Of a stretch of DNA of 64,000 nt, positions 1 through 9,768 are shown piece after piece; the first letter of the stretch is position 1, and each line of letters begins with the position of its first letter. The DNA is from Caldicellulosiruptor hydrothermalis 108. GTDB lineage: Bacteria; Bacillota; Thermoanaerobacteria; Caldicellulosiruptorales; Caldicellulosiruptoraceae. The stretch lies in contig NC_014652.1 of NCBI RefSeq assembly GCF_000166355.1, positions 774,001 through 838,000 of the forward strand, read 5' to 3'. Made by a program: the position numbers and the translations under genes. The notes beneath the pieces were generated by a model. The model worked only from the letters and a program-made list of their open reading frames with translations, had not been told where the DNA came from and ran no database searches.

Positions 1-495
1 TTTGATTATGTTGTTCCGCCAAGCATAGAAGAAGATGAAGAGCTTAAAAATATTTTTATAGACACCATGAATCAGATTTCACAAGCTTATGCTATTTTGT
101 CTGAAAAGCTTCAAAAAAAGCACATTGAAAGATTTAAAATGCAAGGAATTTCAGAGAAAGAGGCTTTAAAAAAAGCAGAGAAAATGGCAATAGAGGATGC
201 AAGATATGTTCTTCCAAATGCCTGTGAAACAAAGATTATCATGACAATGAACGCAAGAGAGCTTTTACATTTTTTTAGCGAAAGGTGCTGCAACAGAGCT
301 CAGTGGGAGATAAGGGCTGTTGCTGACAAGATTTTAGAGCTTGTAAAAGAGGTTGCTCCAAACATATTCAAGTTTGCAGGTCCTAAATGCATAGGACTTG
401 GCTATTGCCCGGAAGGAAAGTTCTCTTGTGGAGAGATTGAAAAGGTCAGGGAAAAGTATCTTGGGAGAAAGAGGGAAGAACATGAGGACTATTGA
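1..495 (+). CDS. thyX: FAD-dependent thymidylate synthase ThyX (5' truncated by window)
   Basis: The reading frame is open from base 1, so the true start lies outside the window. ThyX makes dTMP from dUMP with FAD, NADPH and methylene-tetrahydrofolate. The C-terminal half of the family is visible: the [13 protein letters not shown] stretch, then [22 protein letters not shown], which carries the conserved Arg/Ser substrate-binding positions of the family. A Cys-rich tail (GPKC, GYCPEG, FSCGE) closes the protein. Its end overlaps rlmB by 14 bases, which suggests translational coupling. Confidence 0.93.
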   Translation, partial: FDYVVPPSIEEDEELKNIFIDTMNQISQAYAILSEKLQKKHIERFKMQGISEKEALKKAEKMAIEDARYVLPNACETKIIMTMNARELLHFFSERCCNRAQWEIRAVADKILELVKEVAPNIFKFAGPKCIGLGYCPEGKFSCGEIEKVREKYLGRKREEHEDY

Positions 496-1243
496 AGGCA
501 AAAATCCTGTGAAAGAAGCGCTCAAAAGCGGAGCTAAGATAACAGAGGTGTATATCTCAAATTCAGCAAAAGATAAAGAGACTGCCCAGATAATAGACCT
601 TTGCAGACAAAGTGGGGTTGTGGTAAAATTTGTTGATAAAAGCAAAATAGATAAAATGGCGCAGACAAAAAATCCACAAGGCGTCATTGCCATTGCACAC
701 GAGTTTGAATATTGCGATATAGATGACATCTTATTTGAAGCAAGGCAGAAAAAAGAAGCCCCTTTTTTAGTTTTGCTTGATGGCATAACCGACCCACAGA
801 ACTTTGGGTCTATCATAAGGTCTGCACATTTGTGTGGAGCGCATGGAATTGTGATTGAAGCAAGAAATTCATGTCCTGTGACACCAGCTGTTGAAAAGGC
901 TTCTGCAGGTGCTGTTGAGTATATGAAGATTGCAAGGGTTGTAAACTTAAGAAGGACTATTGAGGAGCTGAAAGAGAAGGGCATATGGGTGTTTGCTGCA
1001 GATGCAAGTAGTCCAAAACCTGTTTATGAGTGTGATTTTACTATTCCAACATGTATTGTGATAGGTTCTGAAGGAAAAGGTATCTCCAGGCTTGTGAAAG
1101 AAGGTGCTGACTTTTTGATAAAAATCCCACAAAAAGGATATGTCAATTCGTTTAATGCGTCTGTTGCGGCCGGTATCATATTTTTTGAGGTTTTGAAACA
1201 GAGACTTAAAGAAGGAGAAATCAAAGGTGCACTTGATGGTTGA
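482..1243 (+). CDS. rlmB: 23S rRNA (guanosine-2'-O-)-methyltransferase RlmB (TrmH/SpoU family)
   Basis: Probable SpoU-family 2'-O-ribose methyltransferase acting on 23S rRNA (253 aa). The start [17 protein letters not shown] is the usual N-terminus of RlmB/TrmH enzymes. The open frame extends further upstream, but that part lies inside thyX, and GAGGGAAG sits just ahead of the ATG at 482. The SPOUT signatures are present: [18 protein letters not shown] (motif 1), [10 protein letters not shown] (motif 2) and [18 protein letters not shown] (motif 3, forming the SAM-binding knot). The order thyX-rlmB-yacP-sigH resembles the conserved Firmicutes rlmB-yacP-sigH cluster. Confidence 0.92.
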   Translation: MRTIEGKNPVKEALKSGAKITEVYISNSAKDKETAQIIDLCRQSGVVVKFVDKSKIDKMAQTKNPQGVIAIAHEFEYCDIDDILFEARQKKEAPFLVLLDGITDPQNFGSIIRSAHLCGAHGIVIEARNSCPVTPAVEKASAGAVEYMKIARVVNLRRTIEELKEKGIWVFAADASSPKPVYECDFTIPTCIVIGSEGKGISRLVKEGADFLIKIPQKGYVNSFNASVAAGIIFFEVLKQRLKEGEIKGALDG

Positions 1244-1733
1244 TGGATACAACTTTATAAACGCATGGGAACTATTGAGGAAAATTGCTGAAGATGATAT
1301 GGACAGTGCACGAAAAAAGTTAATTGACATTTTGGCAGATTTTTCTGGTTACAAAGGATATAAAATTACTATTGTGTTTGATTCACACTTGGTTAAAGGG
1401 GCTATGCGTAAAAAAGAAACCTTTAGCAATGTAGAGGTAATATTCACAAAAGAGGGCGAGACAGCTGACAACTACATAGAACAGTATGTTTACAAGAATA
1501 GCAAAAACGAAAAGATTGGTGTTGTAACCTCAGACTATTTAGAACAGCTTATGATACTTGGAGATGGCGCTTTGAGAATACCTCCAAGAGAACTTATATA
1601 CGAGATTGAACATTATAGAAAAGAAATCGAGAAGAAAGAAAAAGAAAAGATGCATAAAAATAGCAAATTAGAAGATGCTTTAGAAGATGATATTATTCGC
1701 AAACTGGAGAAGTTCAAAAAAAACCTGGAATGA
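1227..1733 (+). CDS. yacP: NYN-domain ribonuclease-like protein YacP
   Basis: 168 aa, with the NYN (PIN-like) nuclease fold of the YacP/Rae1 family. The [11 protein letters not shown] start carries the first conserved Asp. ITIVFDSH and GETADNYIEQYV supply further acidic residues, and VVTSDYLEQLMILGDGA the last. B. subtilis Rae1 is a ribosome-associated endoribonuclease, and a similar role is inferred here. The start could be the GTG at 1227 or the ATG at 1236. A GGAG at about 1214 fits either. It overlaps rlmB by 17 bases, and sigH starts inside its stop codon region. Confidence 0.88.
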   Translation: MHLMVDGYNFINAWELLRKIAEDDMDSARKKLIDILADFSGYKGYKITIVFDSHLVKGAMRKKETFSNVEVIFTKEGETADNYIEQYVYKNSKNEKIGVVTSDYLEQLMILGDGALRIPPRELIYEIEHYRKEIEKKEKEKMHKNSKLEDALEDDIIRKLEKFKKNLE

Positions 1734-2464
1734 GCTTGAAAGAAGCTTTAGCAATAATATATAATTATTGTGATAGGTTTTTCTTTGAATTCTTAACAAG
1801 GCTTAAAAACTTAAGGAGGCATATTGCCTTGACATTGCAAAAATGGCTTTTGAATTTTAAAGAATGTCCAGATGAGGAATTGGTTAAATATTCAAGAGAA
1901 GGTGTAAAAGAAGCTCTTGAGGAGCTTCTTTCCAGGTATCAAAACTTTGTAAAGGCAAAGTGCAGGATGTACTTTTTGATTGGAGCTGATAAGGAGGATA
2001 TTTATCAAGAGGGTATGATAGGTTTGTTTAAAGCTGTGCGTGATTTTGATGAGACAAAATATCCTTCGTTTAGATTGTTTGCAGAGATGTGCATTACGCG
2101 GCAGATGATAACTGCAATCAAAACTGCCAGCAGGCAAAAACATATTCCTCTTAACACCTACATATCACTTAACAAGCCTGTGTACGAAGAAAATGATGAA
2201 AGAACGCTAATTGATACGTTAGCAGACACATTCATTTCTGACCCCGAAGAGGTTATGATTACAAAGGAGGAGCTTGAAAACGCTATAAATGTTATTACTG
2301 AATGTCTTTCTCCTTTTGAGTTCAAGGTTTTGAGCCTTTACCTTGAAGGAAGGAGTTATCAAGAGATTGCTGATATGATTCACAAGGATGTAAAGTCAAT
2401 TGACAATGCTCTTCAAAGGGTTAAAAAGAAGATTGAAAAGTACTTGGCTCCAGCTGATAAATGA
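1730..2464 (+). CDS. sigH: RNA polymerase sigma factor SigH-like (sigma-70 family)
   Basis: Sigma-70 family factor of the SigH/sigma-30 type (244 aa). Region 2 is clear (LLSRYQNFVKAKCRMYFLIGADKEDIYQEGMIGLFKAVRDFD, then FRLFAEMCITRQMITAIK). Region 4 follows near the C-terminus (LSPFEFKVLSLYLEGRSYQEIADMI...VDNALQRVKKKI type). The N-terminus has about 35 more residues than usual SigH proteins, with a hydrophobic stretch. A later start is therefore possible, but the ATG at 1730 overlaps the yacP stop (ATGA). SigH controls transition-state and early sporulation genes in Bacillus. Its regulon here is unknown. Confidence 0.88.
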   Translation: MSLKEALAIIYNYCDRFFFEFLTRLKNLRRHIALTLQKWLLNFKECPDEELVKYSREGVKEALEELLSRYQNFVKAKCRMYFLIGADKEDIYQEGMIGLFKAVRDFDETKYPSFRLFAEMCITRQMITAIKTASRQKHIPLNTYISLNKPVYEENDERTLIDTLADTFISDPEEVMITKEELENAINVITECLSPFEFKVLSLYLEGRSYQEIADMIHKDVKSIDNALQRVKKKIEKYLAPADK

Positions 2465-2468
2465 ACAA

Positions 2469-2513
2469 AGAAGGATGGCCGGCAGTCTATTTATTGCCCG
2501 GTCATCTTTTTTG
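2469..2513 (+). terminator. Rho-independent terminator after sigH
   Basis: An imperfect GATGGCCGGC / GCCCGGTCATC hairpin is followed by TTTTTT. It ends the thyX-rlmB-yacP-sigH transcript. Confidence 0.65.
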
Positions 2514-2517
2514 TTTA

Positions 2518-2545
2518 TTGTAAAAATTTCAAACTATATTATAAT
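2518..2545 (+). promoter_or_regulatory. Candidate sigma-A promoter for the phosphoglucomutase gene
   Basis: TTGTAA at 2518-2523, a 16-base spacer and a perfect TATAAT at 2540-2545. It lies about 40 bases ahead of the gene start, just after the sigH terminator. Confidence 0.55.
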
Positions 2546-2582
2546 ATATTTGTCCAATCTTTTTTGGAGGAGGGTAAAAAAG

Positions 2583-3986
2583 ATGAAAAAAATCACATTT
2601 GGAACAGATGGCTGGAGAGGAGTTATAGCAGACGATTTTACTTTTGAGAATGTAAAAGTTGTTGCTCAGGCGATATCCGAATATGTTTTAGAAAACTACG
2701 AAAACCCGACAATAATAGTTGGCTATGACTATAGATTTCACTCAGAAAATTTTGCAAAGGTATGTGCTGAGGTTCTAAGTAGCAATGCAATACACGTTCT
2801 TCTTTCAAAACAGCCGATTCCAACACCAGCTTTAGCACATGCTGTTGTTAAAAAAGGTGTAAGCGGAGCAATAATGATAACAGCAAGTCACAACCCATAT
2901 TACTACAACGGAATAAAGTTTATTCCACACTATGGAGGTCCTGCCAACACACAGATTACAGATAAGATAGTGAAAAACGTGGAAAGAATACAGAAAGAAG
3001 GACTTGGCAGTTTAAATCCTGATGAGAAGCTCATTGAGTACTTTGACCACAAGGAAGAGTATATAAATGATGTTTTGAACTTGATAGACAAAAAGGCATT
3101 TGAAGGGAAAACTTTAAAAGTTCTTGTAAATCCTATGTATGGCTGTGGAATAGGGTATGTTGATGAAGCGCTCAAGAGGCTTGGATGTGAAGTAAAGGTA
3201 ATTAATAATTGGCGCGACCCGCTTTTTGGTGGACATTTGCCAGAGCCTAATCTGGAGAATATGAAAGACCTTTTAGAGGTTATAAAGAGCGAAAAGTTTG
3301 ACTTAGGCCTTGCAACAGATGGGGATGCAGACAGGTTTGGTGTTGTAAATCCGGACGGGGAATATATTTCGGCAAATGAAGTAATCTTTATGCTTGCAGA
3401 CTATTTGATAAAAACGCGCGGGAAAGCATCGTCAATTGCAAGGACAGTTGCAACAACTTCTATGCTTGACAAAATTGCAGAGAAGCACAATATGCGTTGC
3501 ATTGAAACACCTGTTGGGTTTAAATATATTGCAGAATGTTTGATGAAAGAAGATAGCTTAATCGGTGGAGAGGAGTCTGGAGGGCTTTCCATAAAAGGGC
3601 ATGTGCCTGAAAAGGATGGGATTTTGGCTGACCTTTTGGTTGCAGAGACAGTTGCAAAGCTTCAAAAATCTCCAAAAGAGATTTTAAAGAGCATTGAATC
3701 TGAGTATGGGAAGCTTTATAATAAAAGAATTGATGTGAGAACAACTTCTCAGAAAAAAGAAGAGGCTTTGGAAAGGATAAAAAATTTTGGCAAAAGTGAA
3801 GTGGCAGGGCTTAAATGTACAGAGTACAGAACAAGAGATGGTCTAAAAGTTATACTTGAAGATATGTCGTGGTTTTTAGTAAGACCATCTGGAACGGAAG
3901 ACCTTATAAGAATTTATGGTGAAAGCCCAGATGAGCAGAAATTAGAGAAAATTTTGCTTGATGTGAGAGGCTATCTTGGATTGTAG
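2583..3986 (+). CDS. Phosphoglucomutase/phosphomannomutase (alpha-D-phosphohexomutase family)
   Basis: 467 aa alpha-D-phosphohexomutase that interconverts hexose 1- and 6-phosphates in the cytoplasm. All four family signatures are present in order: the TASHNPYYYNGIK phosphoserine loop, the DGDADRFG metal loop, the GEESGG sugar-binding loop, and RPSGTEDLIRIY in the phosphate-binding domain. The start MKKITFGTDGWRG is typical. The ATG at 2583 follows GGAGGAGGG, while the upstream open frame runs back into sigH and the terminator. Whether glucose or mannose is preferred cannot be told from sequence alone. Confidence 0.92.
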   Translation: MKKITFGTDGWRGVIADDFTFENVKVVAQAISEYVLENYENPTIIVGYDYRFHSENFAKVCAEVLSSNAIHVLLSKQPIPTPALAHAVVKKGVSGAIMITASHNPYYYNGIKFIPHYGGPANTQITDKIVKNVERIQKEGLGSLNPDEKLIEYFDHKEEYINDVLNLIDKKAFEGKTLKVLVNPMYGCGIGYVDEALKRLGCEVKVINNWRDPLFGGHLPEPNLENMKDLLEVIKSEKFDLGLATDGDADRFGVVNPDGEYISANEVIFMLADYLIKTRGKASSIARTVATTSMLDKIAEKHNMRCIETPVGFKYIAECLMKEDSLIGGEESGGLSIKGHVPEKDGILADLLVAETVAKLQKSPKEILKSIESEYGKLYNKRIDVRTTSQKKEEALERIKNFGKSEVAGLKCTEYRTRDGLKVILEDMSWFLVRPSGTEDLIRIYGESPDEQKLEKILLDVRGYLGL

Positions 3987-4072
3987 AAAATGCAACTTGA
4001 AATGTAATAAAATTGTCTGCTTGATGAATATATAAATTTACAAAAAGCATATTTTTGGAGGTAATTCTGATA

Positions 4073-5167
4073 ATGACCAAGTTAAAAGTTGCTGTTTTAT
4101 TTGGAGGAGTTTCAACAGAACACGAAATATCCATAGTTTCGGCAAAATCAATTATGCAAAATATGGACAAGGAAAAATACGAAATAATTCCAATAGGTAT
4201 AACAAAAGAAGGAAAATGGCTCTTGTACACAGGCAAAATTGAAGATTTGGATAGCAAGTGGACTCAGTTTTCTATAGAATGTTTTGTCTCTCCTGATAGA
4301 ACCAAAAAGGCACTTGTAAAAATAAAAGATAACGAGGCTACCTTTATCGACATTGACGTGGTGTTCCCGGTTTTGCATGGACTGAATGGTGAGGATGGGA
4401 CAGTTCAGGGACTTTTAGAGTTATCTAACATACCGTATGTGGGCTGCGGTGTTCTTTCGTCGGCTATATGCATGGACAAAGCATTTGCTAAAAAGCTTGC
4501 GCTTTTAGAAGGAATACCACAGGGGCATTTTTTGGTTGTATACAAAAACGAATATTCAGCTAAAAAAGATTATTTCATAAGAAGAATAGAGAGTGAGTTT
4601 TCGTATCCTGTTTTTGTAAAACCTGCAAACTCAGGCTCGTCTGTGGGTATATCAAAAGCGAAAGATAGAGAAGACCTTGCTTTGGCAATACATGAGGCTT
4701 TTTTGTATGATACAAAGATTTTGATTGAACAGGCTATAAACGCTCGGGAGATAGAATGTGCAGTTTTGGGAAATGATGATGTATTTGTGTCTGAGCCGGG
4801 AGAAATAATTCCGTCAAGAGAGTTTTATTCGTATGAGGCAAAGTATATTGATAATTCATCAGAGCTCATTATTCCGGCAAGACTTCCAAAGGAAGTTATT
4901 GAAGAGATAAAAGATTTGGCAGCAAGGATTTACAAGATTTTTGAGTGCTGCGGAATGGCAAGAGTGGACTTTTTTGTTGATAAAGATACGAACAAAGTGT
5001 ATTTCAACGAGGTAAACACAATACCTGGTTTTACAAGTATTTCGATGTATCCAAAACTTATGGAGTTCAGTGGTATTCCATATTCTCAGCTCATTGATAA
5101 ACTAATTTCTCTTGCCATTGAGAAAAATAGACAGAAAAAGAGCATAAAATACAGCAAAGAGGGCTGA
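4073..5167 (+). CDS. ddl: D-alanine--D-alanine ligase
   Basis: ATP-grasp enzyme that makes D-Ala-D-Ala for peptidoglycan (364 aa). The N-terminal [19 protein letters not shown] is diagnostic. The family's ATP- and metal-binding stretches follow: [37 protein letters not shown], and [21 protein letters not shown] at the C-terminus. The ATG at 4073 is chosen because TTTGGAGGT (4055-4062) is its ribosome binding site. The longer frame would start inside that site. murI follows 7 bases later, so the two wall-precursor genes are probably co-transcribed. Confidence 0.95.
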   Translation: MTKLKVAVLFGGVSTEHEISIVSAKSIMQNMDKEKYEIIPIGITKEGKWLLYTGKIEDLDSKWTQFSIECFVSPDRTKKALVKIKDNEATFIDIDVVFPVLHGLNGEDGTVQGLLELSNIPYVGCGVLSSAICMDKAFAKKLALLEGIPQGHFLVVYKNEYSAKKDYFIRRIESEFSYPVFVKPANSGSSVGISKAKDREDLALAIHEAFLYDTKILIEQAINAREIECAVLGNDDVFVSEPGEIIPSREFYSYEAKYIDNSSELIIPARLPKEVIEEIKDLAARIYKIFECCGMARVDFFVDKDTNKVYFNEVNTIPGFTSISMYPKLMEFSGIPYSQLIDKLISLAIEKNRQKKSIKYSKEG

Positions 5168-5174
5168 AATAACT

Positions 5175-5978
5175 ATGGATTTGCGACCGATTGGTATATT
5201 TGATTCTGGTTTGGGCGGACTTACTGTCTTCAAAGAGATTGTAAGTCTTATGCCAAATGAAAGCATCGTGTATTTTGGCGACACGGCAAGAATTCCATAC
5301 GGTTCTAAGTCTAAAGAAACAGTTACAAAGTTTGCGATGCAAAACACAAGGTTTTTGCTATCAAAAAATGTTAAGATAGTGGTTGTGGCATGTAACACTG
5401 CCTCTGCGTATGCATATGAAGCTTTGAAAGCAAAATTTGACATTCCCATTGTTGCAGTAATTGAACCTGGAGCTGAAGCAGCAGTAAGAGCTACTAAAAA
5501 TAAAAAAATAGGAGTTATAGGAACAGAAGGAACAGTGGCAAGTGGGGCTTTTAAAAAAAAGATATTAGAGCTTGATAGTAGCATAAAGGTTTTTTCGAAG
5601 CCGTGTCCTCTTTTTGTTCCGCTTGTAGAGGAGGGGTGGACAGATAAAGAGGTAACTTATCTTGTTGCGAAAGAGTACTTAGAAGAGTTCAATGAAAAAG
5701 AAATAGATACTCTTGTTCTGGGATGTACACACTATCCTTTTTTACAGGATGTCATAAAAAAGGTATTGCCGGACGTTATGCTAATAAATCCTGCACTTGA
5801 GACAGCTAAGCAGGTGTTTGAAGTATTAAAAGAGAATGATATGCTAAACAATTCCAGCGAAGAACCAACATATTATTTTTATGCAAGTGACAATCTCAAA
5901 AAATTTGAGTCTGTAGCTTCAATATTTTTAAATGAAAAGATAAAATGTGAAGAGAAAATAGACATAGAGAGGTACTAA
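5175..5978 (+). CDS. murI: Glutamate racemase
   Basis: Cofactor-independent racemase that supplies D-glutamate for peptidoglycan (267 aa). The N-terminus IGIFDSGLGGLTVFKEI and the phosphate-site-like YFGDTARIPYGSKS are typical. The two catalytic cysteines are in VVACNTASA and LGCTHYPFL. It starts 7 bases after ddl, forming a wall-precursor pair. Confidence 0.95.
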   Translation: MDLRPIGIFDSGLGGLTVFKEIVSLMPNESIVYFGDTARIPYGSKSKETVTKFAMQNTRFLLSKNVKIVVVACNTASAYAYEALKAKFDIPIVAVIEPGAEAAVRATKNKKIGVIGTEGTVASGAFKKKILELDSSIKVFSKPCPLFVPLVEEGWTDKEVTYLVAKEYLEEFNEKEIDTLVLGCTHYPFLQDVIKKVLPDVMLINPALETAKQVFEVLKENDMLNNSSEEPTYYFYASDNLKKFESVASIFLNEKIKCEEKIDIERY

Positions 5979-6006
5979 AAATAGCCATTTTTTGGGGTGT
6001 GGAAAT

Positions 6007-6444
6007 ATGAAAAAAGACGTCCTGATTTACGTAAAAGGCACGCAGGAATACCCCGTAAGCAGCTTTGAAAATAGCATAGAATTTTTCACAGAAGGCAAGT
6101 TCTATAAAAAAGGAGAAAGTTATTTTGTGACATATAAGGAAAGTGAACTGACCGGGCTTGCAGGTACGACAACAACTTTTAAGATTCAGCCCGACCTTAT
6201 AACCTTAATCCGCTGGGGTGATGTTACATCAACCTTTATATTTGAGCCTGGCAAAAGACACATCTCCACATATATAACCGACCAGGGAGTTATCATGATT
6301 GGAGTTTATACAAAGAAGATGAAAGTTGACTTGGATGATAGTGGTGGAGAAGTTTTAGTAGAGTATGCCATAGATTTAGATTCGCATATGATGTCTGAAA
6401 ATGACTTTTTACTTAAAATCAAAGAGGCAGGTGTAAAAAATTGA
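6007..6444 (+). CDS. DUF1934 (YwiB-like) beta-barrel protein
   Basis: 145 aa protein of the DUF1934/YwiB family, small calycin-like beta-barrel proteins of unknown function. Visible features are alternating beta strands, a TYKESELTGLAGTTTTFKI segment and RHISTYITDQGVIMIGVYTKKM near the middle. The ATG at 6007 is chosen over an upstream TTG because GGGGTGTGG precedes it. The gene overlaps argS by 4 bases. YwiB-type genes sit directly before argS in many Firmicutes, which supports the call. Confidence 0.82.
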   Translation: MKKDVLIYVKGTQEYPVSSFENSIEFFTEGKFYKKGESYFVTYKESELTGLAGTTTTFKIQPDLITLIRWGDVTSTFIFEPGKRHISTYITDQGVIMIGVYTKKMKVDLDDSGGEVLVEYAIDLDSHMMSENDFLLKIKEAGVKN

Positions 6445-8126
6445 ATTTGGTAAAAATTGCAAAACAGCAGATTCAAGATGTAGTTCAAAATGCCATAAAA
6501 AGCTGTATTGATAAAGGAATATTTGAGCTTGATAGCATTCCAGATATAATGATTGAAAAGCCGAAAGAGAAGTCTCACGGCGATTTTGCAACGAACATAG
6601 CAATGGAGCTTACAAGAAAACTTAAGAAAAATCCAAGAGAGATTGCAAATGGCATTGTTAACGCAATTGATTTATCAAATACTTTCATTGAAAAGGTTGA
6701 AGTTGCGGGCCCAGGGTTTATAAATTTCTTTTTCAAAAAAGACTGGCTTTACAAAGTTGTGGATGTGATTTTGTCTGAAGGCGACGACTATGGAAAAGTA
6801 AATATTGGAAATGGCAAAAAAGTGATGGTTGAGTTTGTCTCGGCAAATCCGACTGGTCCCATGCACATGGGGAATGCCCGCGGAGGTGCGCTGGGGGACT
6901 GCCTTGCAAACCTTTTAAAATGGGCAGGATACAATGTCACAAAGGAGTTTTATGTCAATGATGCTGGAAACCAGATAGAAAAGTTTGGACAGAGCCTTGA
7001 GATTAGATACAGACAGCTGAAGGGTGAAAATATAGTTCTTCCTGAAGATTGCTATCATGGTGAGGATATAATCGAAAGGGTAAAAGAATATTTAGATGAG
7101 CACGGGGATGATTTGGAGAATTTGTCTTCGGATGAGAGAAGAAAAAAGCTTGTTGACTTTGCACTAAAGAGAAATATTTTGCTTATGAAAGAGCACTTGA
7201 GAAAATATGGCATAGAATATGATGTATGGTTTCATGAAAGCAGCCTTTATGAAAGTGGAGAAGTTTTTGAGACAATTGAGGATTTAAAATCAAGAGGATA
7301 CACGTATGAAAAAGATGGGGCACTGTGGTTTGCAGCATCAAAGATAGATAAGAGCTTAAAAGATGAAGTTTTGATAAGAGCAAATGGGATTCCAACCTAT
7401 TTTGCAGCTGATATTGCTTATCACAGAAACAAGTTTGAAAAAAGAGGCTTTGACATTGTGATAGACATTTGGGGTGCTGACCATCACGGGCATGTTGCAA
7501 GAATGAAAGCTGCAATGAAGGCGCTCGGAATTGACCCGGAAAAGCTCATAGTTATTCTTATGCAGCTTGTAAGGCTGGTAAGAGGCAAGGAAGTTGTCAG
7601 AATGTCAAAGAGAACTGGCAAGGCAATAACCCTTATTGACCTGATTGACGAGATAGGTAAAGACGCTGCAAGGTTTATGTTCAATACAAAATCAGCAGAT
7701 ACCCACATTGAGATAGATTTAGACCTTGTGACCCAGCAGACACTTGACAACCCTGTATTTTATGTCCAGTATGCTCATGCAAGAACATGCGGAATCATTA
7801 GAGCTCTTTCAGAAGAAGGGATTGTATTAGATAAAAGTAAAATAAAAGTAGAACTTTTGCAGCAAGAGGAAGAGCTTGAACTTTTGAAAAAGCTTTTAGA
7901 GCTTCCTGAAGAAATAGAAATGGCGGCAAGGAACTTAGACGTTAGCAGAGTGACAAAGTATCTTTTAGACTTAGCATCTATGTTCCATGCTTTTTATAAC
8001 GCGTGCAGAGTTAAAAATGAAAATGAAGAACTGATGTTTACAAGGCTTTCTCTTGTTGAGTGTGTAAGAATTGTCATAAATAACATGCTAAGACTGCTTG
8101 GAGTTGACGCTCCAGAGAAAATGTAA
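6441..8126 (+). CDS. argS: Arginyl-tRNA synthetase
   Basis: Class I aminoacyl-tRNA synthetase (561 aa). The N-terminal additional domain is followed by the HIGH-type motif in SANPTGPMHMGNARGGALGD and the KMSKS-type loop in VVRMSKRTGKAITL. The C-terminus has the DALR-like anticodon-binding domain (FYVQYAHARTCGI...). A TTG start at 6441 overlaps the preceding stop, with AGGTG about 9 bases upstream. No in-frame ATG gives a sensible N-terminus. A terminator hairpin follows. Confidence 0.95.
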   Translation: MNLVKIAKQQIQDVVQNAIKSCIDKGIFELDSIPDIMIEKPKEKSHGDFATNIAMELTRKLKKNPREIANGIVNAIDLSNTFIEKVEVAGPGFINFFFKKDWLYKVVDVILSEGDDYGKVNIGNGKKVMVEFVSANPTGPMHMGNARGGALGDCLANLLKWAGYNVTKEFYVNDAGNQIEKFGQSLEIRYRQLKGENIVLPEDCYHGEDIIERVKEYLDEHGDDLENLSSDERRKKLVDFALKRNILLMKEHLRKYGIEYDVWFHESSLYESGEVFETIEDLKSRGYTYEKDGALWFAASKIDKSLKDEVLIRANGIPTYFAADIAYHRNKFEKRGFDIVIDIWGADHHGHVARMKAAMKALGIDPEKLIVILMQLVRLVRGKEVVRMSKRTGKAITLIDLIDEIGKDAARFMFNTKSADTHIEIDLDLVTQQTLDNPVFYVQYAHARTCGIIRALSEEGIVLDKSKIKVELLQQEEELELLKKLLELPEEIEMAARNLDVSRVTKYLLDLASMFHAFYNACRVKNENEELMFTRLSLVECVRIVINNMLRLLGVDAPEKM

Positions 8127-8137
8127 TTGCTTTCGAT

Positions 8138-8180
8138 GTCTCTTGCCCATTTTTTACAAAGGGGTAAGAGACTTTTTTAT
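8138..8180 (+). terminator. Terminator after argS
   Basis: GTCTCTT and AAGAGAC arms are separated by an AT-rich loop and followed by TTTTTTATTTATTTTT. Confidence 0.65.
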
Positions 8181-8243
8181 TTATTTTTCACGAAAATCTG
8201 ATTAAAATTATTTAATCTATTGTTTGTTTTTTGAAGTGTGTGA

Positions 8244-8249
8244 TATAAT
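8244..8249 (+). promoter_or_regulatory. Candidate extended -10 promoter for the PaaK-like gene
   Basis: TGATATAAT, an extended -10 element, lies about 40 bases ahead of the gene. A weak TTGTTT at 8220 would serve as -35 with 18-base spacing. Confidence 0.45.
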
Positions 8250-8290
8250 TTGAATAGTAAATTAAAAAAGTTGGAATGGGAGTTTTGAAT

Positions 8291-9706
8291 ATGGATTTTA
8301 TTGGATTGCTTATAAGAAACGTATTTTTTTCTTTAATGGAAATTTTTAAAGGAAACACAATAAGAAAGAAACTAAGGATTTTGTCACAAAATAGTAGAGT
8401 TTCTCAAGAAAAAATTGAGGATGTTCAAAGGGAAGAGCTCAAAAAGCTGTTGTTGTATTGTATTGAACATGTCCCAGCATATAAAAAGTACGACTATCTC
8501 AAAAAAGAAATAGAAGCTTGTCCAGAAAGGGCTTTAAAAGAATTTCCCATCTTGGAGAAAAAAGAGTTTTCAGAAAACAGAGATTTTTACTTGTCAGAAA
8601 AAGCAGATCTCTCAAAGTGCATCTTAAATAGAACAGGCGGGTCTACAGGAGAACCTGTAAAGTTTTACATGGATAGAGAAACAGTTGAGTGGTATGAAGC
8701 AGCAAGGTATTTGGGACTTTCTTGGTGGGGGATAAACATTGGTGATAGGTGTCTGATGCTTTGGGCTTCAAGAAGTGACATTGGTAGTGTTAAGGATTTA
8801 AAAAGTAAGATTAAAGAACGAATTCTGAAAAATAGACTTATTATTTCTTCATGGGATATAAACGAAAAGACTATCAATGAAATTGCAAAAAGAATCAAGA
8901 AATTCAAACCTTTGTATATATACGCATATCCTTCTGCAGCATATAAGCTTGCATATCTTTTAAAAGAAAAGGGTATAGATTTGAATTTAAAACTCAAAGG
9001 GGTTGTAACTACAGCTGAAAATTTATATGAATATCAAAGAGATTTAATTCAAGAAGTTTTTAAGTGTCCTGTAATAAACGAATATGGTGCAAGGGATGGC
9101 GGAATAATAGCGTATCAGTGTCCAAAAAGTAAGCTGCATTTGATGACGTTGACAGGATTTTATGAGTTTGTGGATATCGAGGGTTTAGAGAAGGAAAAGA
9201 GAAAGTCAATTTTGGTAACAGATCTTCACAATTATGTAATGCCAAGGCTAAGATACAGACTTGGCGATGTTGTGACTCTTGACGATGAAGGCTGTGACTG
9301 CGGTATAGGGTTTCCTACTATTAAAGAAATAGATGGAAGAATCGATGAAATGTTTGTGACAAAAGATGGACAAGTTTATGATAGTCATTTTTTTAATATA
9401 TTAGCAAGAGAGATGGAAGGAGTCTTGCAGTATCAGCTTATTCAGCATGATTTGGAAAATATGACGCTGAGGATTGTAAAAGGTAAAGGATTTGATGAAA
9501 GTGAGGTTGGCAGGTTTGTAGAAAGTATTAAGAGCAAGTTTGGAGATATTTCTATAAAGATTGATTATGTGAATGAAATTGAATGTGGTCCTTCTGGAAA
9601 AGTCAGATACATAGTGAGAGAGTACAAGATTCCAGCGAAGAGGGCTTTATTTTCATTTTTGAAGATAGCAGTTTCTGTACTTACAATATTCACTTTTGAT
9701 TTGTAA
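8291..9706 (+). CDS. PaaK/CapK-like adenylate-forming enzyme
   Basis: 471 aa protein related to phenylacetate-CoA ligase and the CapK capsule-synthesis proteins, which activate carboxylic acids with ATP. The AMP-binding P-loop is ILNRTGGSTGEPVKFYMD. The downstream A5-like region is INEYGARDGGIIAYQCP, and RYRLGDVV is also typical. The C-terminus ends in a hydrophobic stretch (LFSFLKIAVSVLTIFTF) that might dock to a membrane. The ATG at 8291 is preferred over 8276 because GGGAG sits 8 bases before it. It stands alone with its own promoter, so the substrate is unknown. A phenylacetate pathway is not supported by neighbours. Confidence 0.75.
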   Translation: MDFIGLLIRNVFFSLMEIFKGNTIRKKLRILSQNSRVSQEKIEDVQREELKKLLLYCIEHVPAYKKYDYLKKEIEACPERALKEFPILEKKEFSENRDFYLSEKADLSKCILNRTGGSTGEPVKFYMDRETVEWYEAARYLGLSWWGINIGDRCLMLWASRSDIGSVKDLKSKIKERILKNRLIISSWDINEKTINEIAKRIKKFKPLYIYAYPSAAYKLAYLLKEKGIDLNLKLKGVVTTAENLYEYQRDLIQEVFKCPVINEYGARDGGIIAYQCPKSKLHLMTLTGFYEFVDIEGLEKEKRKSILVTDLHNYVMPRLRYRLGDVVTLDDEGCDCGIGFPTIKEIDGRIDEMFVTKDGQVYDSHFFNILAREMEGVLQYQLIQHDLENMTLRIVKGKGFDESEVGRFVESIKSKFGDISIKIDYVNEIECGPSGKVRYIVREYKIPAKRALFSFLKIAVSVLTIFTFDL

Positions 9707-9768
9707 TTTATTTGGCTTACTATATTTTTCAATAAAAATATTTTGTAGCAAGGGAGGATGGTTTTGAG

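Noticed and set aside
334..984. Long antisense frame opposite thyX/rlmB
   Set aside because: Composition is that of a shadow of the coding strand, with no ribosome binding site or family match.
8291..9706. Phenylacetate catabolism gene
   Set aside because: No paa pathway genes are nearby; CapK-like enzymes of other roles have the same motifs.
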